Source of the DNA: JAZKHT01 sp040385245
GTDB taxonomy: Bacteria > Pseudomonadota > Alphaproteobacteria > Rhodobacterales > Rhodobacteraceae
NCBI GenBank assembly: GCA_040385245.1
Contig: JAZKHT010000001.1
Location: 620,001-684,000 of the forward strand
DNA: 64,000 nt
Direction of reading: 5' to 3'
Positions 1 to 8,294 of this stretch are shown here, one piece after another. Within the stretch, counting starts at the first letter, position 1. Each line of letters opens with the position of its first letter. The notes beneath the pieces are model-generated. The model did no database searches. It worked only from the letters and a program-made list of their open reading frames with translations, and had not been told where the DNA came from. The position numbers and the translations under genes are program-made.

Positions 1-873
1 CAGCAGAACCTGTCCTATCCGACCACCTTCCACATCGCCACGCGCCTTGGCACCCGCGACGCCTATACCGACATGATGCCGGGCCACCCGACATTCGTGT
101 TCCGGGGGTCATCCGGGCTTGGCGTCGGGAACGCAGGGTTCGAAGAGTTCATTGCCGTCAATCAGGTCGGCAAGCGCTTTTTCAACGAGGTGCGACTTCC
201 CAAGCGTCCGGGTGGCAACCGGTATCCCGGCGACGGGGCCGCACCGGGGCAGGGGTTGGAGCATAAGCCGCGCGATTGGCGCAACTGTTCGGCGGAATGG
301 ATCAAGCAAAGCTATAACTACGATCACGGTCTGGACGCCGCCATCGCCATCAACGAAGGGTCAAAGGCACCGCACTACTATTCCGGGCCGTTGTGGGCGA
401 TCTTTGATCAGGACGCGGTGGACCGCACGGGGTGGGAAATCCGCTATCCCTTTGTCAACGAAAGCAACGGGTACTACTTCAAGGCCGATACGATTGCCGA
501 ACTGACCCGCAAGATCGAGGCGGGCCATCCGTTCCAGCGCGTGCCGCTCAGCTATCTGGACAGCACGATCGTCAGTTGGAACACCTATGTGACCAACAAC
601 CTTGACCCCGAGTTCGACCGCCATGTCGATGCGCCGATGTATGCCATCGCCAAGCCGCCGTTCTATGCCCTGTCGATCATGGTGATCTGGCATGACAGCT
701 ATGGCGGTCTGCGCGTCAATGGCCGCCAGCAGGTGATCGACATGCACGGCCAGCCGATCCCCGGCCTGTATGCCGGGGGCGAGGCTGTCGGCGGCTTCAA
801 CAAGCACGGGTTGGGCAAGGGCCATGTTCATGGCTTTATCGCCGGAACCCACGCTGCCGCCGAACTTGGCTGA
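1..873 (+). CDS. FAD-dependent dehydrogenase, fumarate-reductase-flavoprotein-like (5' truncated)
   Basis: The reading frame is open from base 1 and gives the last 290 residues; the N-terminal FAD-binding part lies outside the window. The C-terminus GLYAGGEAVGGFNKHGLGKG followed by HGFIAGTHAA is the FAD-contacting end found in the fumarate reductase/succinate dehydrogenase flavoprotein and ketosteroid dehydrogenase superfamily. Such enzymes oxidise or reduce a C-C bond or an alcohol. The downstream dihaem cytochrome c suggests electrons go to the respiratory chain rather than to NAD. The substrate cannot be told from this fragment. The family call is firm; the specific reaction is not. Confidence 0.8.
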   Translation, partial: QQNLSYPTTFHIATRLGTRDAYTDMMPGHPTFVFRGSSGLGVGNAGFEEFIAVNQVGKRFFNEVRLPKRPGGNRYPGDGAAPGQGLEHKPRDWRNCSAEWIKQSYNYDHGLDAAIAINEGSKAPHYYSGPLWAIFDQDAVDRTGWEIRYPFVNESNGYYFKADTIAELTRKIEAGHPFQRVPLSYLDSTIVSWNTYVTNNLDPEFDRHVDAPMYAIAKPPFYALSIMVIWHDSYGGLRVNGRQQVIDMHGQPIPGLYAGGEAVGGFNKHGLGKGHVHGFIAGTHAAAELG

Positions 874-951
874 CCATCAGGAAATCCGGCCCGGCGGGGA
901 AACCTGCCGGGCCGAGTCTGCGTTATACCAACAGTTTGCAGGACGACCCCC

Positions 952-1875
952 ATGCCCACGCAATCCGACACAGACGCGCCCGTTCTGACGATCGACCTTG
1001 CACCGCAACCGGTGGACGCCGGGGCGGCGCTGACCATGGTTATCCATGTCGATGCCCCCTTCGGCGCGCTTGGCGGGGCTGGGGTGGTGCTGACGGATGC
1101 GACCGGTACCGAACTTGGGCGCGCGCCTGTGGTGGTGGGGGACGACGGCCTGCCCGTCGCAACCATCGCGCTGGATGCCCCGGCCTTGCCCGGTGATCAT
1201 CAGTGGCAGGTGGCGCTGGTGCCGCTCCCGTCGGACGCGGCCCCCCGGACAGCCACCCTGACCGCCCGCGTTCTTGCCCATTCGATCGGCCTGACGTTGT
1301 GGGATATGCCCGATGCCGTGCAGGCGGGGCGCGATTTCACCTTTCGGCTTGGGCTGAAATGCCCCTGCGGGTGCGGGTCGGCGCACTGGCCCTTTGTGGT
1401 GCAGGACCAGACCGGCGCGCAAGTCGCTGCCGGCACCGTGGGCGATGCGCCATGGCCCGGTACAGATGCCCTGTGCCACGCGCAGGTCACGTTGACAGCA
1501 CCCACCATCCCCGGCGTGCAGGACTGGGCCATCACGGCGCTGCCCCCCCACCACGCCTTGCCCCACATCGCGCGCACCTTGCCGTTGCGCGTGACCGTCA
1601 CCCCCGCCGCCGATGCCACGCTGACCGTGATCGCGGTGGACGCGGCCACCGGCGCGCCGGTGGACCGGGCCAAGGTCGTGGCCCACCCGTTCCGCGCCTT
1701 CACCGACGCCTCTGGCCGGGCGACGCTGCACCTGCCGCAAGGCACCTACACCGTCTTTGTGTCCGGCAAGCAGTACTTTGCCCACCGCCAGACGGTCGAG
1801 GTGACGGATACCGCCACGCTGCACGCGCCGCTGCACATCGATCACGCCTTCAGCGATGCCGACACCTGGGCGTGA
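952..1875 (+). CDS. Hypothetical protein with Ig-like and carboxypeptidase-regulatory-like domains
   Basis: The 307-residue protein looks all-beta. Two Ig-like stretches (about residues 8-105 and 108-225) are followed by a carboxypeptidase-regulatory-like unit near residues 225-300, which contains DAATGAPVDRAKVVAHPF and an FTDASGRATLHLPQGTY strand pattern. A CPCGCGS cysteine cluster sits near residue 142 and could bind a metal. I see no signal peptide. It lies 78 bp after the flavoprotein and 20 bp before the cytochrome, so it is probably co-transcribed and may be an accessory or scaffold protein of that redox module. I do not recognise a named family. Confidence 0.72.
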   Translation: MPTQSDTDAPVLTIDLAPQPVDAGAALTMVIHVDAPFGALGGAGVVLTDATGTELGRAPVVVGDDGLPVATIALDAPALPGDHQWQVALVPLPSDAAPRTATLTARVLAHSIGLTLWDMPDAVQAGRDFTFRLGLKCPCGCGSAHWPFVVQDQTGAQVAAGTVGDAPWPGTDALCHAQVTLTAPTIPGVQDWAITALPPHHALPHIARTLPLRVTVTPAADATLTVIAVDAATGAPVDRAKVVAHPFRAFTDASGRATLHLPQGTYTVFVSGKQYFAHRQTVEVTDTATLHAPLHIDHAFSDADTWA

Positions 1876-1895
1876 CCATGCAAGGAATGCCGAAT

Positions 1896-2639
1896 ATGAA
1901 CGCTGCCCCCCTGATCGCCGCCCTGCTGTTCGCCCCCGCAGCCTTTGCCCAAACCGCAGCCGACCCCGCCGCACCGCAGACGGGCGAAGCCCTGTACAAG
2001 GCGAACTGCGCCATCTGCCACAAGACGGACGGCACCGGCACCACCGATGTCTTTCCCGGCCTTGCCGGCAATGAAAACCTTGCTGATGCCGAACTGATCG
2101 TAACGAACATTCATCAGGGCGTGGCCATCATGCCGCCCTTTCCCACCCTGACCGACGCCGATATCGCGGCCATCGCCACCTATGTCCGCGCCAGCTTTGG
2201 CAATGCCCACCCCGCCGTGACCGAGGCAGAGGTGGCCGCCACCCGTGCCACACTTGATCCGCCCGCCCCCGTTCAAACGATCTGGGATGGCGTGTTCACC
2301 CAAGCGCAAGCGGATCGCGGCAAGGCCGTGGTCGGCAGCCCCTGCGGCCTGTGCCACGGCAAGTCCCTGAACGGTGTGCCGGATGATCAGGACATGCAGC
2401 CCGCCCCGCCGCTTGCGCGGGCCAAGTTCCTGCGCAACTGGGACGGACGCTCGCTTGGGGTGCTGTATTCCTACACCCGCTGGACCATGCCAAAAAGCAA
2501 TCCGGGCTTTTTGCCGGAAGAGGATTACGCCGCCATCATCGCCCATATGCTGGCCACCAGCGGCGCACCGGCGGGGCAGACGGATCTGCCCGCCGACCCG
2601 ATTGCGCTGGGCAGCGTCCAGATCACGCCCGCGCCATGA
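1896..2639 (+). CDS. Secreted dihaem cytochrome c
   Basis: The 247-residue protein has a hydrophobic signal peptide ending AAFAQ (residues 1-19). Two class I cytochrome c domains follow, each with a CxxCH haem site: CAICH at residues 38-42 and CGLCH at 150-154. Candidate axial methionines are M79 (IMPPFPTL) and the TMPKS methionine of the second domain. It should act in the periplasm as electron acceptor for the upstream dehydrogenase. The start at 1896 is preferred because AAGGA lies 9 nt upstream; in-frame ATGs at 1878 and 1887 are possible. Its stop overlaps the next gene by four bases. Confidence 0.88.
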   Translation: MNAAPLIAALLFAPAAFAQTAADPAAPQTGEALYKANCAICHKTDGTGTTDVFPGLAGNENLADAELIVTNIHQGVAIMPPFPTLTDADIAAIATYVRASFGNAHPAVTEAEVAATRATLDPPAPVQTIWDGVFTQAQADRGKAVVGSPCGLCHGKSLNGVPDDQDMQPAPPLARAKFLRNWDGRSLGVLYSYTRWTMPKSNPGFLPEEDYAAIIAHMLATSGAPAGQTDLPADPIALGSVQITPAP

Positions 2640-2956
2640 AACCACTGTGCGCCCTGCTGATGGTCGCGGCTTTGCCCCTGTGCGCCGAAGAGGCAACCCC
2701 GGTGCAGGCGCCATTGGGGCCGCTGACCTGCAAGGTGAATGGCTATGACGTGATCCTGATGAACCCGACCGACATGCCTGTTCCGCTGGGCACGCAGGTC
2801 GACTGGAACGTGCCATATGCCCGCATGACCGGCACCCATACCCTGACCGCTGACATGGCCCCCGACGGGCAGGCGGTTCTGTCAGGGGCGCTTGCGGCCA
2901 ATTATCTGGACAACCGCAAGCCGTGCGAGGTGATCACGACCTTGCCCACGCCTTAA
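2636..2956 (+). CDS. Small secreted protein, unknown function
   Basis: The 106-residue protein begins with a signal peptide (MKPLCALLMVAALPLCAEE) and overlaps the cytochrome gene by ATGA, so the two are translationally coupled. The mature part has two cysteines (LTCKV and KPCEV) that could form a disulfide and otherwise looks like a small beta domain. Its place at the end of the dehydrogenase/cytochrome operon suggests a periplasmic accessory role. I recognise no family. Confidence 0.7.
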   Translation: MKPLCALLMVAALPLCAEEATPVQAPLGPLTCKVNGYDVILMNPTDMPVPLGTQVDWNVPYARMTGTHTLTADMAPDGQAVLSGALAANYLDNRKPCEVITTLPTP

Positions 2957-3069
2957 ACGTATACAACATGACGGTTCCATTGTGACACCGGATGCAGCGC
3001 GCTGGTGACACCGACGGTGCCAGCCTGTAGAAGCAGGCCGATTGTCATCATGGTAAGGCTGCGCTGCGT
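2957..3069 (+). promoter_or_regulatory. Upstream region of the lacI-type regulator
   Basis: This 113 bp gap holds a direct repeat of GTGACACCG (2982-2990 and 3005-3013, 23 bp apart, about two helical turns). It also holds AACGTATAC (2956-2964), which resembles AACGTATGC at 7294-7302 in the promoter of the target operons. Both are candidate regulator sites by inference; no clear -35/-10 pair stands out. Confidence 0.3.
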
Positions 3070-4083
3070 ATGTCCGCGACACTGAAACAGGTTGCCGAAC
3101 TGGCGGGTGTGTCCCGCTCTGCCGTCAGCCGCGCCTTTACCGAAGGCGCATCCGTTTCGGCCAAGACCCGGGCCAAGGTGGAAAAGGCGGCCAAGACCTT
3201 GGGCTATTCGCCCAACATCCTTGCCCGCAGTCTGACCACGCGGTCCACCGGCATGATCGGCCTTGTGTCAAACAACTTTCGCAATCCGGTGTTCCTGCAC
3301 ATCTTTGACCTGTTCACCCGGGGTTTGCAGGAAAAGGGCCTGCGCCCCCTGCTGGTGAACCTGTCCGACGAAACCGACCCCGCCAGATCGGTGCAGTTGC
3401 TGCGCCAGTATTCCGTCGATGGCGTCATCGTCGCATCATCCACCTTGCCTGATGGCTTTGCCCTTGCCTTCCGACGGGCGGGCACCCCCGTCGTCCATGC
3501 CTTTGGCCGCGCCACCGCCGCACCCGAGGTACATGTGGTGGGCATCGACAACCTGCATTGCGGGCGCATGGCGGCGGCCACACTGATTGCGCGGGGATAT
3601 ACGAACATCGGGTTCATGGGTGGACCCGAACAGGCGACGACCACGCAAGACCGCAAAAGCGGCTTTCTGGCCGAGGCTGCGTTGCACAAGGGTGTGACCG
3701 CCACCTCCAGCTTTGCCGATGCGTTTTCGTTCGACGCAGGCCGCAGTGAAATGGCCCGCCTTTTGCGGGCCGACCCCGCGCAGGCCTATTTCTGCGGCGA
3801 CGATGTCCTTGCCATCGGCGCACTGGCCGCAGCACAGGAAGCGGGCCTGTCAGTGCCGGGCGATCTGGGTGTGATGGGCCTGAACGACATGGAAATCGCC
3901 AGTTGGTCGAACGTCGATCTGACGACGATCCATCAACCCTTTGCCGCCATCACCAATGCGGCGGTGGAACTGATCGTGGCCATGCTGCACGACCCTGACC
4001 GCCTGCCCGAAGCGCGGCTTTTCCCCTGCCGGATTGTCGAACGGGGCACATTGCGCCCCGTTCCGGGTGTCAGCGAAACATAG
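3070..4083 (+). CDS. LacI-family transcriptional regulator
   Basis: The 337-residue protein has the standard LacI layout. The N-terminal helix-turn-helix LKQVAELAGVSRSAVSRAF spans residues 5-23 and the hinge helix (NILARSLTT) residues 54-62. A periplasmic-binding-protein-like effector domain starts with TGMIGLVSNNFRNPVF. It probably represses the adjacent inositol-type genes and senses a sugar or polyol, since a LacI-type palindrome sits in their divergent promoter at 7271-7286. Its 3' end overlaps the convergent Gfo/Idh gene by 14 bp. Confidence 0.93.
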   Translation: MSATLKQVAELAGVSRSAVSRAFTEGASVSAKTRAKVEKAAKTLGYSPNILARSLTTRSTGMIGLVSNNFRNPVFLHIFDLFTRGLQEKGLRPLLVNLSDETDPARSVQLLRQYSVDGVIVASSTLPDGFALAFRRAGTPVVHAFGRATAAPEVHVVGIDNLHCGRMAAATLIARGYTNIGFMGGPEQATTTQDRKSGFLAEAALHKGVTATSSFADAFSFDAGRSEMARLLRADPAQAYFCGDDVLAIGALAAAQEAGLSVPGDLGVMGLNDMEIASWSNVDLTTIHQPFAAITNAAVELIVAMLHDPDRLPEARLFPCRIVERGTLRPVPGVSET

Positions 4084-5227
4084 GCGGGCGCGCGTCCACC
4101 CATTCGCCCTGCGCCGCCGCCGATGCCACCGCCGCATGGATTGCCGCGATGGACCGCAGCCCGTCTTCGACCTTGGGGTACAGGTCCGCTGCCGGATCAA
4201 CCGCCACACCTGCCTTTTGCGCCAGCAACGCCTCGGCCAGATCGCGGTAGATGTTGCCAAAGGCCAGCGGCATCCCCTCGGCGTGGCCGACCGTCACGCG
4301 CGAGGCGCGGTCCGCCTCGGGCGACAGGTTGCCTTCGCCGCGTTCGATCACCTGCAGGCGCGCGCCAAGCGGCATGTAGTACAACTGGTTCGGCTGTTCC
4401 TGCGCCCACCGCAAACCGCCGGTTTCGCCAAAGACCTGAATGGTCAACCCGTGCTGCCGCCCGATGGCGACCGACGATGTCCACAGCCGCCCGACCGTGC
4501 CGCCGTCCATGCGAAAGTTGACCATCGCGTCATCTTCCAGCACGCGGCCCGCAAGGCAGCTTGCGAAATCGGCGGACAGGCGCGCCACCTCTTGCCCGGT
4601 CACGAAACTGGCCATGTGCATCGCGTGGATGCCGCAATCGGCGAATTGCGCCGAAACGCCCGCCTGTGCGGGGTCATAGCGCCAGCGCACACGCGGGTTG
4701 TCCATGTCGGCGGCATTGGCGTGATGGCCGTGGGCGAATTCGGCGACCACAAGCCGCACCTTGCCGATGTCGCCCCGCGCCACCATCGCCCGCATGTGGC
4801 GCACCAGCGCATAGCCGGTATAGCCATAGTTCACCGCGCAGATGCGCCCCGCATCGCGGGCGGTGCGGACCAGATCTTCGGCCTCGTCCACGGTGACGGT
4901 CATCGGCTTTTCGCACAGCACGTTGAACCCTGCCTTCAGGAACGCCTTCGAGATTTCGTAATGCGTGGAATTCGGCGTGGCCACTGTGACCAGATCAACC
5001 CGGTCGGCGCGGGCGGATTCGCCCGCCAGCATCTCGCGCCAGTCACCATAGGCGCGGTCGGATGCCACGCCCAGATCCTGCGCAAAGACCCGGCCCGCTG
5101 CCGGATCGTGATCCAGCGCCCCCGCCGCAAAGGTGAAATACCCGTCCAAGCCCGCCGCCAGCCGGTGCGCAGGCCCGATCTGGCTGCCCTTGCCGCCGCC
5201 GATCATGCCCCAATTCAGTCGTGCCAT
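4070..5227 (-). CDS. Gfo/Idh/MocA-family oxidoreductase
   Basis: The 385-residue NAD(P)-dependent dehydrogenase has an N-terminal Rossmann fold with GMIGGGKGSQIG (residues 7-18) and the EKP motif at 106-108, where the lysine is catalytic. The active-site D-x3-H lies in FADCGIHAMHM. Family members oxidise inositols, inosose isomers or sugars. It is the last gene of a three-gene minus-strand operon beginning at 7249 and lies 9 bp after the IolE-like gene. The context suggests oxidation of an inositol stereoisomer or related cyclitol, but the exact substrate is unknown. Confidence 0.9.
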   Translation of the reverse strand: MARLNWGMIGGGKGSQIGPAHRLAAGLDGYFTFAAGALDHDPAAGRVFAQDLGVASDRAYGDWREMLAGESARADRVDLVTVATPNSTHYEISKAFLKAGFNVLCEKPMTVTVDEAEDLVRTARDAGRICAVNYGYTGYALVRHMRAMVARGDIGKVRLVVAEFAHGHHANAADMDNPRVRWRYDPAQAGVSAQFADCGIHAMHMASFVTGQEVARLSADFASCLAGRVLEDDAMVNFRMDGGTVGRLWTSSVAIGRQHGLTIQVFGETGGLRWAQEQPNQLYYMPLGARLQVIERGEGNLSPEADRASRVTVGHAEGMPLAFGNIYRDLAEALLAQKAGVAVDPAADLYPKVEDGLRSIAAIHAAVASAAAQGEWVDARPPMFR

Positions 5228-5236
5228 ACCCGTCCC

Positions 5237-6124
5237 CTAAAACCCGATCGAGGCAAGATAGCCCCGGTTTGCCCGCGCGTCATTGACGGGCGACGTGCCG
5301 CCCGCCGGATCGCAATCCTGTTCGACCGTACACCAGCCAGAAAACCCTGCATCCAGCAAGACCTGTCGAACGGCGGCGAAATCGACATCGCCGGTGCCAA
5401 GGTTGCAAAAGATGCCCTGACCGCAGGCATCATAGAACCCTGTCCGCAACGCAATCGCCCGCGCCTTGACCGCAGGATCAATGTCCTTGAAGTGCATGTA
5501 GGATATCCGGTCGATGTGGCGCTTCATAAAGGCCACAGGGTCGTATCCGGCATAGGAATGATGCCCGGTGTCAAAGCAGATTTTCAGCAGGCTGTCGTCC
5601 ACTTCGTCCAACAACCGCTCCAACTCGGGCTCAAAGTCGATGAAGCCTGCGGCGTGGGCGTGGATGCCCACGGTCAGGCCGTGGTCGACGCCCATCTGCG
5701 CGATCTGGCGGAACCGGTCGACAAAGCCCGCCCATTCGGCGGCGTCCATCTGTTCCGCCTCGGCGGCGCGACCTGCGGTCGGGGCGCGGCGGGGCGATAT
5801 GGAATCGATCAGCACCAGATGCTGCGCGCCATGTGCGACCAGTGCGGTGCAGGTGCGCAGGGCGGCATCGCGCACCTCGTCCCAGGCGGACGCGTCATGG
5901 AACGGGCGGAACACCACGCCGCCGATCAGCGTCAGGTCATGTTCGGCCAACCCTTCGGCCACAATGGCCGGGTCTTCGGGCATGAACCCGATGGGGCCAA
6001 GCTCGATCCCGCGGTAGCCTGCCGCCGCGCAATCGGCCAGCACCTTGCGCCAGGTCGGATTGCGCGGGTCGTCCGCAAATTCCACGCCCCATGAACAGGG
6101 CGCATTGCCGATACGGATGGTCAT
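5237..6124 (-). CDS. IolE-like TIM-barrel isomerase/dehydratase
   Basis: The 295-residue protein belongs to the xylose-isomerase-like TIM-barrel family. It opens with IGNAPCSWGVEF, as in many myo-inosose-2 dehydratases. Likely metal and acid/base residues lie in CFDTGHHSYAG, ISYMHFKDID and CTVEQDCDPAGG. In inositol breakdown IolE dehydrates scyllo-inosose to 3D-trihydroxycyclohexane-1,2-dione. It sits between two Gfo/Idh dehydrogenases in one operon. Dehydratase is the best call; an inosose or sugar epimerase is the main alternative. Confidence 0.8.
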   Translation of the reverse strand: MTIRIGNAPCSWGVEFADDPRNPTWRKVLADCAAAGYRGIELGPIGFMPEDPAIVAEGLAEHDLTLIGGVVFRPFHDASAWDEVRDAALRTCTALVAHGAQHLVLIDSISPRRAPTAGRAAEAEQMDAAEWAGFVDRFRQIAQMGVDHGLTVGIHAHAAGFIDFEPELERLLDEVDDSLLKICFDTGHHSYAGYDPVAFMKRHIDRISYMHFKDIDPAVKARAIALRTGFYDACGQGIFCNLGTGDVDFAAVRQVLLDAGFSGWCTVEQDCDPAGGTSPVNDARANRGYLASIGF

Positions 6125-6133
6125 TCGTGTCCC

Positions 6134-7249
6134 CTAGACTGATGTAACATCCACCCATCCCCGCGCGGCGTGCGAGGCGTGGGCGGCTGCGATGATGCGG
6201 TTGACCTCCATCCCGTCGTGGAATGTGGGCCAGACCGGTTGCCCGGTTTCGATGGCGCGCAGGAAATCGCGCGCCTCGATGATGATCTGGTCCTGATAGC
6301 CCGTGCCATGCCCCGGACCCTGACAGAAGGGCAGGTAGTCTGGGTGTTCCGGCCCGGTCAATATCTTGCGAAAGCCACGCAGTCCGGGCGCATCGTCGGC
6401 CCGGTACAGCCACAGCGCATTCTGATCTTCCTGATCAAACCGGATCGCCCCGGTTGTTCCGGTGATTTCATAAGCATAGCCCATCTTGCGCCCTTGGGCG
6501 ACGCGGCTGAACGACAGATGCCCCATCGCACCATTGGCAAAGCGGCACATCATCTGCGCCTGATCGTCATTGGTCACCGCGACCGGACCATCGGCACCGG
6601 GGCGGGTTTTGTGAACGGTTTCAATGTCGGCGATCAGGCTGCCGATCGGCCCGATCAGCGCAAGGGCCGCGTTCACCATATGCGGGGCAAGATCGCCCAT
6701 CGTGCCATTCGCCGCGCCAAAATTGCGCCAACTGGCGGGTTTGGTGGCGTCGGCGTCGAAATCTTCGGTATGCTCGCCGCGAAACCAGACCACCTTGCCG
6801 ATGCTGCCATCCGCCACCAACCGCCGCGCCAGTTGTGACGCAGGCGTGCGGATGTAGTTGAACCCTACCATATTGGCGCAGCCCGAAGCCATCGCCGCCG
6901 CGACCATCGCGCGGCTGTCCGCTAAAGTCGCGCCCAGTGGTTTTTCGCAGAAAACCGGCTTGCCGGCGGCAAAGGCTGCTTCGGCGATCGGGCGATGCAT
7001 GTCCTGCGGGGCGGCAATGACAACCGCCTGCACCGCCGGATCGGTGACCAGAACGCGCCAATCCGAACAGGCCCGCGCAAAGCCGTAAGCCGCGCGATAC
7101 CGTTCCGCTGATACATCCGATGCGGCGCAGATCATTTCCAGACGGGGGCGCAGGGCGGTGTCGAACACGGCCCCCACCGCAGCCATGGCAACAGAGTGGG
7201 CCTTGCCCATATATCCGCCGCCGACAATTCCGATTCCGATATCGCGCAT
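6134..7249 (-). CDS. Gfo/Idh/MocA-family oxidoreductase
   Basis: The 371-residue dehydrogenase has the nucleotide-binding loop GIVGGGYMGKAHS (residues 7-19), EKP at 102-104, and the family's catalytic histidine in GDLAPHMVN. It is the first gene of the minus-strand operon and diverges from the IolC-like gene across an 86 bp promoter with a LacI-type palindrome. With two dehydrogenases in one operon, one may oxidise the substrate and the other interconvert isomers, as the IolG/IolX/IolW enzymes of Bacillus do. Which does which cannot be read from sequence. Confidence 0.9.
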   Translation of the reverse strand: MRDIGIGIVGGGYMGKAHSVAMAAVGAVFDTALRPRLEMICAASDVSAERYRAAYGFARACSDWRVLVTDPAVQAVVIAAPQDMHRPIAEAAFAAGKPVFCEKPLGATLADSRAMVAAAMASGCANMVGFNYIRTPASQLARRLVADGSIGKVVWFRGEHTEDFDADATKPASWRNFGAANGTMGDLAPHMVNAALALIGPIGSLIADIETVHKTRPGADGPVAVTNDDQAQMMCRFANGAMGHLSFSRVAQGRKMGYAYEITGTTGAIRFDQEDQNALWLYRADDAPGLRGFRKILTGPEHPDYLPFCQGPGHGTGYQDQIIIEARDFLRAIETGQPVWPTFHDGMEVNRIIAAAHASHAARGWVDVTSV

Positions 7250-7270
7250 GTCGCCTCATATGTTTTCCGG

Positions 7271-7286
7271 TTGAAACCGGTTGCAA
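7271..7286. promoter_or_regulatory. Candidate LacI-family operator
   Basis: TTGAAACCGGTTGCAA is a 16 bp near-perfect palindrome with the central CG typical of LacI-family operators. It lies in the 86 bp divergent gap between the Gfo/Idh gene (start 7249) and the IolC-like gene (start 7336), where one bound repressor could control both operons. The cognate repressor is probably the product of 3070-4083. AACGTATGC at 7294-7302 is a second shared motif. Confidence 0.6.
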
Positions 7287-7335
7287 AACAGTTAACGTAT
7301 GCTTAGGCAAAAGGTCAACGGGTAAGGGACCATTC

Positions 7336-8289
7336 ATGCGCTGGTGGGACAGGATTTCTGCGAACCGCTTTGCCGTGCTGGGTCGCGTAGGTATGGACCT
7401 CTACGCCGACCCCCCCGGCACCCGCATCGAAGAGGCGCGCGCCTATTTTCCCGCCATCGGTGGATCGGCGGGGAACATCGCGGTGGCGCTTGCCCGTCTT
7501 GGATCGCCTTCACATCTGATCACCCGTGTATCCGATGATGCCGTCGGGCGCTACTGTCTGGGCGAACTGGCGCGCTATGGGGTGGACACGGGCCATGTCG
7601 CGCTGCATGGGGCGGGCAGCCGCACCTCGCTTGCCGTGGTTGAAACCCGGACGCAGCCGTCGTCGGTGCTGTATCGCAACAATGCCGCCGACTTTGCGCT
7701 GTGTGCCGAAGACGTGGCCGCCATCGACTTTGGCCCCATCGGGGCGCTGATCATCACCGGAACGGCACTGGCGGCAGAGCCGTCGCGCGGCGCCACGCAA
7801 CTGGCCGCCGCACGCGCACGGGCCGCTGGTGCGCTGGTGGTGCTGGACATCGACCACCGCGCCTATTCCTGGGCATCGGACGCCGAGGCCGGGCGGGTGT
7901 ATCGCAGCCTTGCCGAAACCGCCGATATCGTGATCGGCAATGATGACGAATTCGGCCTGCTGGCGGGGGGGTATGATCAGGGCGCGGACTATGCACGCGC
8001 GCTGGCGCAAACCTGCGCCTTCACCGTCTACAAACGCGGGGGCAAAGGGTGCCACACCTTTACCCCTGATTACGGCTTTGCCACCCCGATCTTTCCCGTT
8101 ACAGCACAAAAGCCAATGGGCGCGGGCGACGGGTTCATGGGCGGGCTGATGTCCGGTCTTGCCACCGGCGACACCCTGCCCAACGCCGTCCGCCGGGGGG
8201 CGGCAACCGCCGCCATCATCGTGGCGGGCATCGGCTGCGCCCCGGCCAGCCCTGACCGCGCGACACTCGACGCCTTCATGAACAGGTAA
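7336..8289 (+). CDS. iolC: 5-dehydro-2-deoxygluconokinase-like PfkB kinase
   Basis: The 317-residue PfkB-family kinase has the substrate-side GGSAGNIAVALARLG motif (residues 42-56) and the C-terminal GAGDGFMGG with catalytic D265. In inositol catabolism IolC phosphorylates 2-deoxy-5-keto-D-gluconate. The gene order iolC-iolB-iolJ supports this assignment over other PfkB sugars. I start at ATG 7336 because upstream codons in the frame belong to the divergent promoter. A PfkB member for another deoxy-keto sugar acid remains possible. Confidence 0.85.
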   Translation: MRWWDRISANRFAVLGRVGMDLYADPPGTRIEEARAYFPAIGGSAGNIAVALARLGSPSHLITRVSDDAVGRYCLGELARYGVDTGHVALHGAGSRTSLAVVETRTQPSSVLYRNNAADFALCAEDVAAIDFGPIGALIITGTALAAEPSRGATQLAAARARAAGALVVLDIDHRAYSWASDAEAGRVYRSLAETADIVIGNDDEFGLLAGGYDQGADYARALAQTCAFTVYKRGGKGCHTFTPDYGFATPIFPVTAQKPMGAGDGFMGGLMSGLATGDTLPNAVRRGAATAAIIVAGIGCAPASPDRATLDAFMNR

Positions 8290-8294
8290 CCGTT

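Noticed and set aside
4034..6094. A 686-codon open frame on the plus strand
   Set aside because: It lies opposite the Gfo/Idh and IolE-like genes and is rich in His/Arg/Gly as expected of an antisense shadow in G+C-rich DNA; the minus-strand proteins have clear motifs.
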